64,000 nt of DNA from Chromobacterium alticapitis (lineage in GTDB: Bacteria; Pseudomonadota; Gammaproteobacteria; Burkholderiales; Chromobacteriaceae), in NCBI RefSeq assembly GCF_002924365.1, contig NZ_PQWB01000017.1:113289-177288 (forward strand). Reading direction: 5' to 3'. Position numbers and translations under genes: made by a program. Positions 1 to 8,308 of the stretch are shown in pieces. The notes under the pieces were generated by a model. The model was not told where the DNA came from. It did not search any database and was given only the letters and a program-made list of their open reading frames with translations. How positions within the stretch are numbered: position 1 is the stretch's first letter; each line of letters starts with the position of its first letter.

Positions 1-409
1 GGTCAAGCTCCACATCGCGCCAGATGCCGCCGCTCAGGCAATCATTGGCGCCGTAGGCCACCAAATCGATGGTCTGGGTTTGCCCGTTGCCGATCAAATC
101 CACGCATACGCCGGCGCCGGAGAAATCGTAAGGATTGGTGTTTTGCACCAGGTTATTGCTCAGTGTGCAAACCACGCCTTCCGGCAGATTGAACACTATC
201 CAGGTTGCATTATCCTGCAAGGATGTTCCGGAGAAGGAAAAGAAATGGCCGGATGGATATTGCGGGCTGTTGGTGTCGATGGTGAGGGAGGCGCTGTTCC
301 AGTTATTGTCCTTGTAGAGGATGATCTGGCCAGACTTGCATGTGCCCGGGTAGGACGTGGAAGTTTTCGGCGGGACATAAAATGGCGGCTGGTAAACATT
401 GTTGCCCAT
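1..409 (-). CDS. Hypothetical protein, crystallin-like start (partial)
   Basis: The reading frame opens at an ATG (complement of 407-409) behind an AAAGGA ribosome site and stays open for 136 codons to the window edge, so the C-terminus is missing. The protein begins MGNNVYQPPFYVPPK and has no signal peptide. The stretch GQIILYKDNNWNSASLTI resembles the opening strand of a beta/gamma-crystallin Greek-key unit (aromatic residue, then a glycine- or serine-rich turn). Four cysteines (in TCKSG, VVCTL, GVCVD and NDCLS) could form disulfides. Function is unknown; a crystallin-like or secreted beta-sandwich protein is an inference. Frames on the + strand here are shadows of this gene. Confidence 0.6.
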   Translation of the reverse strand, partial: MGNNVYQPPFYVPPKTSTSYPGTCKSGQIILYKDNNWNSASLTIDTNSPQYPSGHFFSFSGTSLQDNATWIVFNLPEGVVCTLSNNLVQNTNPYDFSGAGVCVDLIGNGQTQTIDLVAYGANDCLSGGIWRDVELD

Positions 410-872
410 ATCAATCCTTTCTTTCCTGTATGAAGAGCCATCAGCGGCGGCTGGGAATGCAGAGACCAGACTTGGCCGGCCGTGGCATTGCGCTAACCGT
501 TTCACGCCGGCCCGCCATGGCGGCGGCGCGCACAACTGACCCCGGATAGACCGCAGGCATGGCCGGAGCCTGTTCGCGTTATAAGGTGGATTGCCGCCAA
601 AGGCACCAGAGTAGGAATACCTAGTCATGCGGCTATGAGGCGGGGCTGCGTGATGGGGAGATCTTCTCGCCGGGCATATGTTTCTCTGCGGTGTCCATCT
701 GCCGGATCTCGTCGTCGAGCCCAGCTGCGCGCAAAGCGCCTGGAGCCAGAGCGCAGGCGCGTTTGGCAGGCATGGGATCAAACTGGAATAGAAAATGAAT
801 AGATTCAATTCATTGAAAACAAGCACATACAAGTATTGAAGCGCAGTTTTTAGATTTTGATGAATAGATTCC

Positions 873-973
873 GCAATGGCGCGCGGCAGCGCTTAAGGTA
901 ACGCCGCAAGCAAGAGCAGCGCAGGCGGCAAAGCCCCTCTCCCCTCGTGGGAGAGGGGTTGGGGAGAGGGGCG
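873..973. repeat. Direct repeat copy 1 (about 100 bp)
   Basis: This stretch, starting GCAATGGCGCGCGG and ending in a CCCCTCTCCCC...GGGGAGAGGGG hairpin, recurs at 1215-1315 with only a few changes. The hairpin part belongs to the CCTCTCCC/GGGAGAGG repeat family that also occurs near 24.1-24.8 kb and 49.3-49.6 kb. Confidence 0.8.
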
Positions 974-1080
974 CATGTATGCGGACTCAAGCCATTCGCG
1001 GACAAGTCAGTCATGCCGATCCTCGGCATGAACCTGTAAGCCATGCTTACACGCTGCGCTGAAAGATAGAGATCCGCCCC

Positions 1081-1210
1081 GTAGCGCGGGTTGGCCACAG
1101 GCCATACCCGCGGACGAGATGATTGCTATCGATCATGAGCGAGATGGGCAGCACAACAGGCAAGGCGAGCAATGCGGTCACGGGTATGGCCCTTGGCCAA
1201 CCCGCGCTAC
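1081..1210. repeat. Long inverted repeat, 30-bp arms
   Basis: Bases 1081-1110 and 1181-1210 are reverse complements at 28 of 30 positions, separated by 70 bp. The arm core (GCGGGTTGGCC ... GGCCATACCCG) is itself partly palindromic. Related sequence recurs near 24250-24280, 24500-24540 and 49625-49660. This is the layout of a paired REP/BIME-type element. Confidence 0.75.
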
Positions 1211-1214
1211 CGCT

Positions 1215-1315
1215 GCAATGGCGCGCGGTAGCGCTTAAGGTAACGCCGCAAGCAAGAGCAGTACAGGCGGCAAAGCCCCTCTCCCCTCGTGGGAGAGGGG
1301 GTGGGGAGAGGGGGG
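1215..1315. repeat. Direct repeat copy 2 (about 100 bp)
   Basis: Near-identical second copy of the repeat at 873-973. It includes the same AAGGTAACGCCGCAAGCAAG core and the CCTCTCCC/GGGAGAGG hairpin. It starts directly after the right arm of the 1081-1210 inverted repeat. Confidence 0.8.
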
Positions 1316-1357
1316 CTTGACCTGCCACGTAGCACAGCTTGCCCGGGGGAATTTGGG

Positions 1358-2722
1358 CTAAGCCTGCGGCGGCTCGCCGCCTGCCTTTCTGATCTGCTCC
1401 GCAGCCGTGTTCAGCCAGCCTAGCTGGCGGGCGCCGATGGCGGCCAGGGCGGGGCTGGCTAGCGGGTGGTTCATGACCTCCTGCCAGTAAGCGCGGGCCA
1501 ATTGCAGCATCTCATGCCAGATGGCGGCGGCCGGCAACGCGGGCAGGCGGAAGGGCGGCAGCGCATCGTGCATCTCGCCCCCGGTCTTGGGGGCAAAGCC
1601 CATGGGCAGCATGTCGTAAACCGGAGCCAGCGACAGCGGCAGCGCGCCGTCATGGTAGAAGGCCAGATTGCCCGCATGCATGTCGGTGTTGCCGATCAAC
1701 GTGCCGAAGGCGTACAGTCGGCCGGTTGTTTCGTTGGCCTGCGGCGTGATGATGGGGCGCTGGCTGCGTGGAGACTTTTCCCGCAGCAACTGAGCTGTGA
1801 TTTGCGGCCAGGTTCCTGCGCCCAAGCCGGCAAACTCCGCGTCCAGCGTGTGCAGGCTGACCATGCCGCGGCGGCCTCCCGCTTCGTTGCGGTCAAACCG
1901 GCAGACTTGTAAAAAACGCTGGGTGCCAACGTCTATCACCTCGCTTTGCGCCGCTTCAAAGCCGTGGGCACTCAGGAAGCGCAGCGCGATGTGTTCCGCC
2001 AGCAGTAAATCCCGCCAGCGGCGGCTGACTTCGTTATCGCTGGAAGCGGAAAACTTAACCAGTATCTCGCGCCCTGCCACGCAAGCGGTGAACTTGGGCT
2101 GTTCCCCGCCCGCGCTGGAGCCGGGCAGTGTGCCGCTTTCCGCCAGCTTGGCCGTGTGCAAGTAGTAGCGTGCTCTGTCATTTGTGGAAATAAGCTCGGC
2201 GTGTGTACCCGTCAGCCAGCGCGAGCGCGCCTCTTCACCTATCAGCAGATTGCCAGGCATGTCCACTTCGCCCGAGGCCAGCGCAAGCAGCACCTGCTCA
2301 TCCGTCCAATCCTTCAAATCCGCAGACCACCCCGCGCTTTGCGCAGCAAGCCGCCGCGCCCAGGCCCGGCCCAGATAGCCTTGCGGACGCATATCGTTTA
2401 GCCACCAAGGCAGCCCATCGTAATGTGTGGCCTCGCCATCCGGACGGACCAGCGCGAATCCCGGCCAGGTGGCGGTCAGTTCGCCTACATCCTCCAGGCG
2501 GCCTTCTTGGGATACCCGATAGATGGGAATGCCGGCGTGGCCGCCTATCAGCCTGACGGCGAAATAGCGCGTAGCGCGGGCGCGGCCCACGCGGATTACC
2601 TTGGTGCCGGCATCCAGCAGGCGACGCGACAAGGTGGGCTGGCTGATACCCAATTGGCCGCACAGCTCCGCCGCTGTCTTGGGGCCAGTCCGCAGGCTGG
2701 AGAGGATGGATTCAACTAGCAT
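1358..2722 (-). CDS. yjjJ: HipA-like Ser/Thr kinase, YjjJ type
   Basis: The 454-residue protein matches the YjjJ branch of the HipA kinase family in length and layout. An N-terminal winged helix-turn-helix (about residues 1-55, AAELCGQLGISQPTLSRRL) is followed by a HipA kinase fold. Visible motifs are SSAGGEQPKF (202-211, glycine/serine loop), GNTDMHAGN (344-352, catalytic Asp and metal-binding Asn) and APVYDM (366-371, metal-binding Asp). HipA kinases phosphorylate aminoacyl-tRNA synthetases or translation factors; the target here is unknown. No HipB-like partner gene lies next to it, and the fused HTH may serve as built-in antitoxin or autoregulator. TGAATAGAT repeats lie on both sides of the gene. 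Confidence 0.87.
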   Translation of the reverse strand: MLVESILSSLRTGPKTAAELCGQLGISQPTLSRRLLDAGTKVIRVGRARATRYFAVRLIGGHAGIPIYRVSQEGRLEDVGELTATWPGFALVRPDGEATHYDGLPWWLNDMRPQGYLGRAWARRLAAQSAGWSADLKDWTDEQVLLALASGEVDMPGNLLIGEEARSRWLTGTHAELISTNDRARYYLHTAKLAESGTLPGSSAGGEQPKFTACVAGREILVKFSASSDNEVSRRWRDLLLAEHIALRFLSAHGFEAAQSEVIDVGTQRFLQVCRFDRNEAGGRRGMVSLHTLDAEFAGLGAGTWPQITAQLLREKSPRSQRPIITPQANETTGRLYAFGTLIGNTDMHAGNLAFYHDGALPLSLAPVYDMLPMGFAPKTGGEMHDALPPFRLPALPAAAIWHEMLQLARAYWQEVMNHPLASPALAAIGARQLGWLNTAAEQIRKAGGEPPQA

Positions 2723-2744
2723 TGAATGGATGGTGAATGAAAAT

Positions 2745-2818
2745 TGAATAGATAATATATTTATACATCTATAAAATACAATGACTTAATTGTATTTTTT
2801 CCATGGCGTGAATAGATT
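2745..2818. promoter_or_regulatory. yjjJ upstream region with repeated decamer and hairpin
   Basis: TGAATAGAT(A/T) occurs at 2745-2754 and 2809-2818, matching the two copies on the other side of yjjJ (796-805, 861-870). Between them a perfect 10-bp AT-rich stem (2773-2782 with 2789-2798) is followed by Ts, so it could act as a terminator or operator. Whether YjjJ binds these sites is inference. Confidence 0.4.
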
Positions 2819-2879
2819 GCTACAGCTACGCCTTATGCAAGCCCATCACATAGCCGCATGCCTGCGCTCATATCTGAAA

Positions 2880-2910
2880 GCCCACCCCGCATCCGCCGGG
2901 TGGGCCTTTT
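2880..2910. terminator. Rho-independent-type hairpin
   Basis: GCCCACCC (2880-2887) pairs perfectly with GGGTGGGC (2898-2905). TTTT follows at 2907-2910 on the + strand and TTT on the - strand. It lies 3 bp past the stop of the 2913-3305 gene and most likely ends that gene's transcript, possibly working in both directions. Confidence 0.65.
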
Positions 2911-2912
2911 CA

Positions 2913-3305
2913 TTACTGCTTACCTATTAGCTGATAGCGGGCCAGCAGCATCTCCTGATGCAGTGGGGCGAGCAGGCTGAACAGCTGGCGGGCGGACAGC
3001 GGGGTGGCGTCCGCCATCCGCAGCAGGTTCAGCAGCGATTGCATGCTTTCGCTGGCGCGGGCCAGGGTTTGGTTGCTGGCGCTGAGGGCTTGTTCGATGT
3101 CGCGGTCCAGCTGGGCCAGCCGCTCCACAGTCAGACGCAGCGTGGTGGGGCAGGCATGGCTTTGCGGGTTTTGCAGCTTGGCGATGACTTGGCGCAGCTC
3201 TGCCAGCGCCGCCACGGTGGCGGGGAGAGGGCTGGGTTTGCTGGTGTTGGCGTGTCGCTTGGATGTGGGCAGAGAGGGCGGTGTCAGCGGGGTGATGTTG
3301 GACAT
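2913..3305 (-). CDS. Small helical protein, tandem family member 3
   Basis: Encodes 130 residues from an ATG (MSNITPL) behind a strong GGAGG site; the longer upstream start lacks such a site. It is the most diverged of three adjacent, similarly built genes. Shared features are a variable Pro/Ser-rich N-terminus, a leucine-rich helical middle (VERLAQLDRDIEQAL) and a C-terminal helix (QLFSLLAPLHQEMLL) aligning with the LLxPLDKR segment of its neighbours. There is no signal peptide or catalytic motif. From memory the family resembles DUF1484, small proteins of Chromobacterium and Ralstonia; this was not checked. Function is unknown. Confidence 0.65.
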   Translation of the reverse strand: MSNITPLTPPSLPTSKRHANTSKPSPLPATVAALAELRQVIAKLQNPQSHACPTTLRLTVERLAQLDRDIEQALSASNQTLARASESMQSLLNLLRMADATPLSARQLFSLLAPLHQEMLLARYQLIGKQ

Positions 3306-3374
3306 GCGTTTTCCTCCATGACTGGATAGCGGAAACCGCCGGGCCAGCATGTGCCGGCCTGGCGGGCTGTGCGC

Positions 3375-3776
3375 TTACAGCGCGCGGGTGAGCAGGTGGA
3401 GCGGCTGGTCCATGCGCTTATCCAGCGGCGCCAGCAGCTCCTTCAGCCGGCTGGATGGCAGGCGCACGTCGTCGCCCAGGCATGAGAGCAGGTCCATCAT
3501 GGCTTCCAGGCCCAGCTGGGCATGGGCCAGGCGGGGGATGGATTCCCTTACTGCGTCCTCCATTTCCCGGCACAGGTGGGCCAGTTGTGCCACGGGGTGG
3601 CGCAGGCTGGCTAGATCGGGGTCGGCCAATTGCTCCTGCAACTGGGCAAAGATGTGGTTCAGCTTGGCCAGCGGCGCGGCCGGGTGGGATGGCCGCAGGT
3701 GGCGGAGTGGTCCGTGGCCATGCGCCTGGGGGTGGATGTGCACGGCAAACGGCGCAAATTCAGTGGGGTGGGACAT
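3375..3776 (-). CDS. Small helical protein, tandem family member 2
   Basis: Encodes 133 residues from ATG (MSHPTEF) with GGAGG 6 bp upstream; longer in-frame starts have no such site. It shares with the 4051-4449 gene the block AQLAHLCREMEDAV, then LAHAQLGLEAMMDLL and SCLGDDVRLPSSRL, then LLAPLDKRM. The N-terminus is His/Pro-rich. The spacing of conserved residues suggests an antiparallel helical bundle. It probably arose by tandem duplication. Possibly DUF1484 (from memory). No function can be assigned. Confidence 0.7.
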   Translation of the reverse strand: MSHPTEFAPFAVHIHPQAHGHGPLRHLRPSHPAAPLAKLNHIFAQLQEQLADPDLASLRHPVAQLAHLCREMEDAVRESIPRLAHAQLGLEAMMDLLSCLGDDVRLPSSRLKELLAPLDKRMDQPLHLLTRAL

Positions 3777-4050
3777 GCGTATCCTCCAGCGAGAAAGTCC
3801 GCCCGCCCGGGCGTGAGCCAGCGCCTGTCCGGCCTTCGGCCGGGGAAAAGGCCAAGGCGCGCGGGCGAGCGGTAAGTCAGTGCGTCCCGTGCGGGGGCGG
3901 AGAAAGCGGCGAGGGCGGAAGGTGCCTGATGTGCAGGCGGCGCGGGGCGCAAAGGGTGAGTGCGCCCCCAAGGTGCCGCCACGCCGCTGCCCACCCCAAC
4001 ACGGGGTTCTCAGCGGCCGCCGTGCCCGGATGGGCCCCGGCGGCAGCGGC

Positions 4051-4449
4051 TTACAGCACGCCGGTGAGCCGGCTGAGCGACGCCTCCACCCGCTTGTCCA
4101 GCGGCTGCAATAATTGCAGCAGGCGGCTGGAAGGCAGGCGCACGTCGTCGCCCAGGCAGGCAAGCAGGTCCAACAGCGCCTGCAGGCCCAGCTGGCTATG
4201 GGCCAGGTGGCAGATGGTTTCCACCACCGCGTCCTCAATGTCGCGGCACAGATGCGCCAGCTGCGCCGCCGGCACGCGGGCGCAGGCCTGCGGCTTGCGG
4301 GCTAGCTGGTCCTGCAAGGCGGCAAAGGCATCATGCAGCCTATGCATGGCCAGCAGGCTGGGCTGAGACAAAGAGGCAGACGCCCCGGAACGGAGCAAAG
4401 GGCTGGAGGATACGGCAAGGTGAGACGCACTGCGGGAAATGCTAGTCAT
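4051..4449 (-). CDS. Small helical protein, tandem family member 1
   Basis: Encodes 132 residues starting MTSISRSAS behind GAGGA. The conserved half is AQLAHLCRDIEDAVVETI, LAHSQLGLQALLDLL, ACLGDDVRLPSSRL and LLQPLDKR, nearly the same as the 3375-3776 protein, while the first 45 residues differ completely. This is the first gene in the transcription direction of the three-gene array. The spacers of 274 bp and 69 bp are unlike a tight operon, so each gene may have its own signals. Function is unknown. Confidence 0.7.
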   Translation of the reverse strand: MTSISRSASHLAVSSSPLLRSGASASLSQPSLLAMHRLHDAFAALQDQLARKPQACARVPAAQLAHLCRDIEDAVVETICHLAHSQLGLQALLDLLACLGDDVRLPSSRLLQLLQPLDKRVEASLSRLTGVL

Positions 4450-4936
4450 AGCAAGATCCTCACGGAGATGAGTGCTCAATCCTGCTTTCCCGACGCCAAT
4501 CGGGGGTGGCAGGCGCATGGCGGGATTGGCGTTACCGGCATCTCCTCCGGCGTGTCTCGCGACACTCCCACCACGGCCCGCCATAAATTGCGCGTAGCAA
4601 TGATGATCGAACTGGCGCGGCGAACGCGGCAGTTCGATGGAAGATGTAACAGGACGCCAATCCCGGTGCCGCTATTGAACGGCACGGAGGGATTATCTAG
4701 CTGAGAGGCTTGCTAGGCAAGTGCAGAAGTACGTATGAACAGGCGCGACGAGGCGCGCTGATGAGACGGTAGATTGTTTGCAGAGGCCAAGAGGAGGGCA
4801 AGCACCGCTCAAACCACGCTTCCAGAACACCATGCTGATCGGTGTGGTTTTTTTGCAGTAATAAGTAAGAAACAATAAATTGACGGGCAGGGCTGCGCGG
4901 AATAATATGCATCATCGACTATGAAACGGTGAAGGC
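4450..4936. other. Gene-free spacer before the restriction locus
   Basis: This 487-bp stretch lies between divergent genes and holds no credible reading frame. It should contain promoters for the tandem family (left) and the restriction operon (right). A possible weak terminator is ACACC-GGTGT followed by GGTTTTTTT near 4827-4858. The last 80 bp are AT-rich, as expected for a promoter. Confidence 0.5.
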
Positions 4937-5548
4937 ATGCAGCTGAAATACCTTGCCAAAATCTCTGCCGGGCACCCCTTTAGAGGGAGGATTGCCGAGT
5001 CGCGCGGCTCGGGGATTGTCGCCGTGCAGATGAAAGATGCCTCAACACCAGACGGTGTGAATTGGGCCGGCTGTATTGAAACCGAGCCCACTGGCCGCCG
5101 GGATGACTGCCTGCAAGTGGGCGATATCCTGGTGGCGGCGCGTGGCAGCCACAACTACGCGGTGCTGATTGACGATGCGCTTACCGCAAGCGGCAAACAG
5201 GCCGTCGCCGCGCCGCAGTTTTTTATTGTGCGCGCCACCGCGGCCCAACTGCTGCCCGAATACCTGTGCTGGTTTCTCAACCAGCCCCCCTGCCAGCGCT
5301 ATTTTGACCTGAACGCCGAGGGCACCCTCACCAAAGCCATCAAGCGCAACGCTTTGGACCAGATACCCATTGCCGTGCCAGATCTCACCCGGCAGCAGGC
5401 CATTGTTGGCCTGGCCCATACCTTGCGGCAAGAGCTGCGCCTGATCGAACAACTGCGCCGGAATGGCGAGCAACTGCAGGCGGCGATGGCCAATCAGCTC
5501 GCCGCTGATCTGCTTGCCGAACCCGCGGCCGCAACACCCTATCGTTAA
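4937..5548 (+). CDS. Single-TRD type I specificity-like protein
   Basis: The 203-residue protein looks like one half of an HsdS subunit. It has one target-recognition domain (about residues 1-150, including LQVGDILVAARGS and TLTKAIKRNALDQIPI) followed by a conserved helix (QQAIVGLAHTLRQELRLIEQL) like the HsdS coiled-coil spacer. Normal HsdS has two such halves, and a full HsdS is encoded at 7085-8308, so this is an additional recognition module. It sits 23 bp upstream of hsdM in the same direction. A homodimer of a half-S protein could give a palindromic target; alternatively it is a regulator or a remnant used for recombination. Confidence 0.75.
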   Translation: MQLKYLAKISAGHPFRGRIAESRGSGIVAVQMKDASTPDGVNWAGCIETEPTGRRDDCLQVGDILVAARGSHNYAVLIDDALTASGKQAVAAPQFFIVRATAAQLLPEYLCWFLNQPPCQRYFDLNAEGTLTKAIKRNALDQIPIAVPDLTRQQAIVGLAHTLRQELRLIEQLRRNGEQLQAAMANQLAADLLAEPAAATPYR

Positions 5549-5571
5549 AAATACGCATCCCAGGAATCACC

Positions 5572-7095
5572 ATGACCGAGCAAATCAACCAGGACGACAT
5601 CAATAAAGCGCTATGGGCGGCCTGCGACACCTTTCGCGGCACCATCAGCGCCGATACCTACAAAGACTTCGTGCTCACCATGCTGTTTCTGAAATACATC
5701 AGCGATGTCTGGCAGGACCACTACGATGGCTACCAGAAGCAATACGGTGACGAGCCGGAACTGATTGCCGAAATGCTGAAAAACGAGCGCTTCGTGCTGC
5801 CGGCGGAGGCCAGCTTCTACCAGCTGTACCAGCGCCGCCACGAGCCGGGCAATGGCGAGCGCATCGATCAGGCGCTGCACGCGATTGAAGAAGCCAACGG
5901 CACCAAGCTCAAGGACGCGGGCAAAAGCGTGTTTCAGGACATCAGCTTCAATACCGACAAGCTGGGCGAAGAAAAGCAGAAAAACACCATCCTGCGTCAC
6001 CTGCTGGAAGACTTTGCCAAGCCTGAGCTCAACCTCAAGCCCAGCCGCGTCGGCACACTGGACATCATCGGTAACGGCTATGAGTTCTTGATCAAGAACT
6101 TCGCCGCCAGCGGCGGCCAGAAAGCCGGCGAGTTCTATACCCCGCCCGAAGTCTCCGAACTGATCGCCGAGCTGCTGGACCCGCAGCCGGGTGACAGCAT
6201 TTGTGACCCAGCCTGCGGCTCGGCCTCGCTGTTGATGAAATGTGGCCGCAAGGTGGTGAGCAATCACGGCAGCAAGAACTACGCGCTGTACGGGCAGGAA
6301 GCCATCGGCTCCACCTGGTCGCTGGCCAAGATGAATATGTTCCTGCACGGCGAGGACAATCACAAGATCGAATGGGGCGACACCATCCGCAACCCCAAGC
6401 TGCTGGATAAAAACGGCGAGCTGATGCTGTTCGACATCGTCACCGCCAATCCGCCGTTTTCACTGGAAAAATGGGGGCACGACGAAGCCGAAAACGACAG
6501 ATACAGCCGCTTCCGCCGTGGCATTCCGCCCAAAACCAAGGGCGACTACGCCTTTATCCTGCACATGATAGAAACGCTGAAACCCGACAGCGGCCGCATG
6601 GGCGTGGTGGTGCCACATGGCGTGCTGTTCCGTGGCAGCAGCGAGGGCAAAATCCGTCAAAAGCTGATCGAAGAAAACCTGCTAGACGCGGTGATCGGCC
6701 TGCCGGAAAAACTGTTCTACGGCACCGGCATTCCGGCGGCGATCCTGATTTTCAGCAAGGAAAAATCTGACAGCAAGGTACTGTTCATCGATGCCAGCCA
6801 CGAATGCAAAGCCGGCAAAAACCAGAACCAGCTCACTGACAACAACATCGCCAAAATCGTCAGCACCTACCGCGAAGGCCGCAGCATAGAGAAATACGCC
6901 TATCTGGCCAGCCTGGATGAAATCCGCGACAACGACTTCAACCTCAACATCCCGCGCTACGTCGATACTTTTGAAGAAGAGGAAGAAATCGACCTGCTGG
7001 CGGTACGCGCGGAGCGCGAGGCTTTGAAGGCGAAACTGACTACGCTGGAAACAGAGATGGCGAAATATCTGCAGGAGCTGGGTTATGGTGCCTAA
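5572..7095 (+). CDS. hsdM: Type I restriction-modification methyltransferase subunit
   Basis: This 507-residue protein is the HsdM N6-adenine methyltransferase. The N-terminal HsdM helical domain spans about residues 5-150. The catalytic domain carries the SAM-binding motif DPACGS (212-217) and the adenine-methylation motif NPPF (293-296). The region AGEFYTPPEV before motif I is also typical. With HsdS it modifies one adenine on each strand of the target site. The start is preceded by AGGA. The last 11 bp overlap hsdS, indicating translational coupling. The gene appears intact. Confidence 0.96.
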   Translation: MTEQINQDDINKALWAACDTFRGTISADTYKDFVLTMLFLKYISDVWQDHYDGYQKQYGDEPELIAEMLKNERFVLPAEASFYQLYQRRHEPGNGERIDQALHAIEEANGTKLKDAGKSVFQDISFNTDKLGEEKQKNTILRHLLEDFAKPELNLKPSRVGTLDIIGNGYEFLIKNFAASGGQKAGEFYTPPEVSELIAELLDPQPGDSICDPACGSASLLMKCGRKVVSNHGSKNYALYGQEAIGSTWSLAKMNMFLHGEDNHKIEWGDTIRNPKLLDKNGELMLFDIVTANPPFSLEKWGHDEAENDRYSRFRRGIPPKTKGDYAFILHMIETLKPDSGRMGVVVPHGVLFRGSSEGKIRQKLIEENLLDAVIGLPEKLFYGTGIPAAILIFSKEKSDSKVLFIDASHECKAGKNQNQLTDNNIAKIVSTYREGRSIEKYAYLASLDEIRDNDFNLNIPRYVDTFEEEEEIDLLAVRAEREALKAKLTTLETEMAKYLQELGYGA

Positions 7096-8308
7096 GGGCT
7101 GGTCGGAAAAAACACTTGAAGATATTGCTCTGGTTGAACGTGGGAAATTTTCCGCTAGGCCAAGAAATGATCCAAAGTATTTTGGTGGGGATGTCCCATT
7201 CGTACAAACTGGCGACGTCAGTTCTGCTGGGACATATCTTGAAAAATTCTCACAAACCCTTAATCAAGATGGCATAGGTGTAAGTAAAGTTTTTCCTAGG
7301 GATACGATACTAATTACGATTGCAGCCAACATTGGCGACACTGCTATTACTAAGTTCGATGTTGCTTGCCCAGATAGCGTTGTAGCAATTAAACCTTATC
7401 AAGATAAAGCTGATGTGTATTGGCTTAAGAAACTTCTGGAAACAAAACGTGATGCGCTAGATAGTCTGGCAACTCAAAATGCACAGAAAAATATCAATCT
7501 TCAAATCTTGAAGCCTTTTCAGCTTCTTGTTCCGCCTGTCAATGAACAAAAGGAAATCGCCCAAATCCTCTCGACTTGGGATCAGGCCATCGCTACCGCC
7601 GAGCGCCTGCTCGACCTCGCCCGCCAGCAGAAAAAAGCCTTGATGCAACAGCTGCTCACCGGGGAAAAACGCTTTCCGGGGTTTGAGGGGGAGTGGAAAG
7701 TTGTCAAATTGGGAAGCATTTTCTCAAGGGTGACGACACGTAATGGTGGGCAGTCAGAGAATGTCGTGACCATTTCTGGCCAGCAGGGCTTGATTCGGCA
7801 GGATGAATATTTCAACCGTACTGTGGCATCAGAAACACTGGACAATTATTTCCTATTGAAGAAAGGCCAGTTTGCATACAACAAGAGCTATTCCATCGGC
7901 TACCCAATGGGAGCGATCAAGCGCCTCAATCGCTACGACGACGGAGTGGTGACGACGCTGTACATTTGCTTTGCATTGGCCGCAAAGGATAAAGCAGATA
8001 GTAACTTCTTTGAGCACTATTTCGAATCAGGCTTACTTAATCGTGGCTTAACACAAATTGCATATGAAGGTGGTCGTGCTCATGGGCTGTTGAATGTAAA
8101 ACCCGCTGATTTCTTTGACTTGAAAGTGCCGCTACCTGCTCTGGCTGAGCAGGTGAAAATTGCTGCGATTCTTACATTAGCCGACCAAGAAATCCAAACC
8201 CTTCAATCTCAACTCGACGGTCTGAAGCAAGAGAAGAAAGCCCTGATGCAGCAACTGCTGACCGGCAAGCGCCGCGTGCAGTGCGCGCAGGACCAAGCGG
8301 AGGCGTGA
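7085..8308 (+). CDS. hsdS: Type I restriction-modification specificity subunit
   Basis: The 407-residue protein has the two-TRD HsdS layout: TRD1 about 1-155, helix about 160-200 ending KKALMQQLLTGEKRF, TRD2 about 205-360, and a second helix ending KKALMQQLLTGKRR. The repeated KKALMQQLLTG segment is the internal repeat that lets the two halves sit symmetrically. The TRD1 DNA (about 7100-7560) is clearly AT-richer than hsdM and hsdR, as expected if recognition domains are swapped between strains. The gene overlaps hsdM and ends directly before rhuM. Confidence 0.94.
   Translation: MVPKGWSEKTLEDIALVERGKFSARPRNDPKYFGGDVPFVQTGDVSSAGTYLEKFSQTLNQDGIGVSKVFPRDTILITIAANIGDTAITKFDVACPDSVVAIKPYQDKADVYWLKKLLETKRDALDSLATQNAQKNINLQILKPFQLLVPPVNEQKEIAQILSTWDQAIATAERLLDLARQQKKALMQQLLTGEKRFPGFEGEWKVVKLGSIFSRVTTRNGGQSENVVTISGQQGLIRQDEYFNRTVASETLDNYFLLKKGQFAYNKSYSIGYPMGAIKRLNRYDDGVVTTLYICFALAAKDKADSNFFEHYFESGLLNRGLTQIAYEGGRAHGLLNVKPADFFDLKVPLPALAEQVKIAAILTLADQEIQTLQSQLDGLKQEKKALMQQLLTGKRRVQCAQDQAEA

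Larger units (their letters stand above)
410..1357. other. Gene-free spacer with repeats
   Basis: No convincing coding frame is present. Bases 410-780 look like unremarkable GC-rich spacer. Two TGAATAGATT decamers lie at 796-805 and 861-870. From 873 the spacer consists of a direct repeat pair and a long inverted repeat, listed separately. Confidence 0.6.

Noticed and set aside
80-433. 117-residue + strand frame at the left edge
   Set aside because: It is the shadow of the - strand partial gene, which has a ribosome site and sensible composition.
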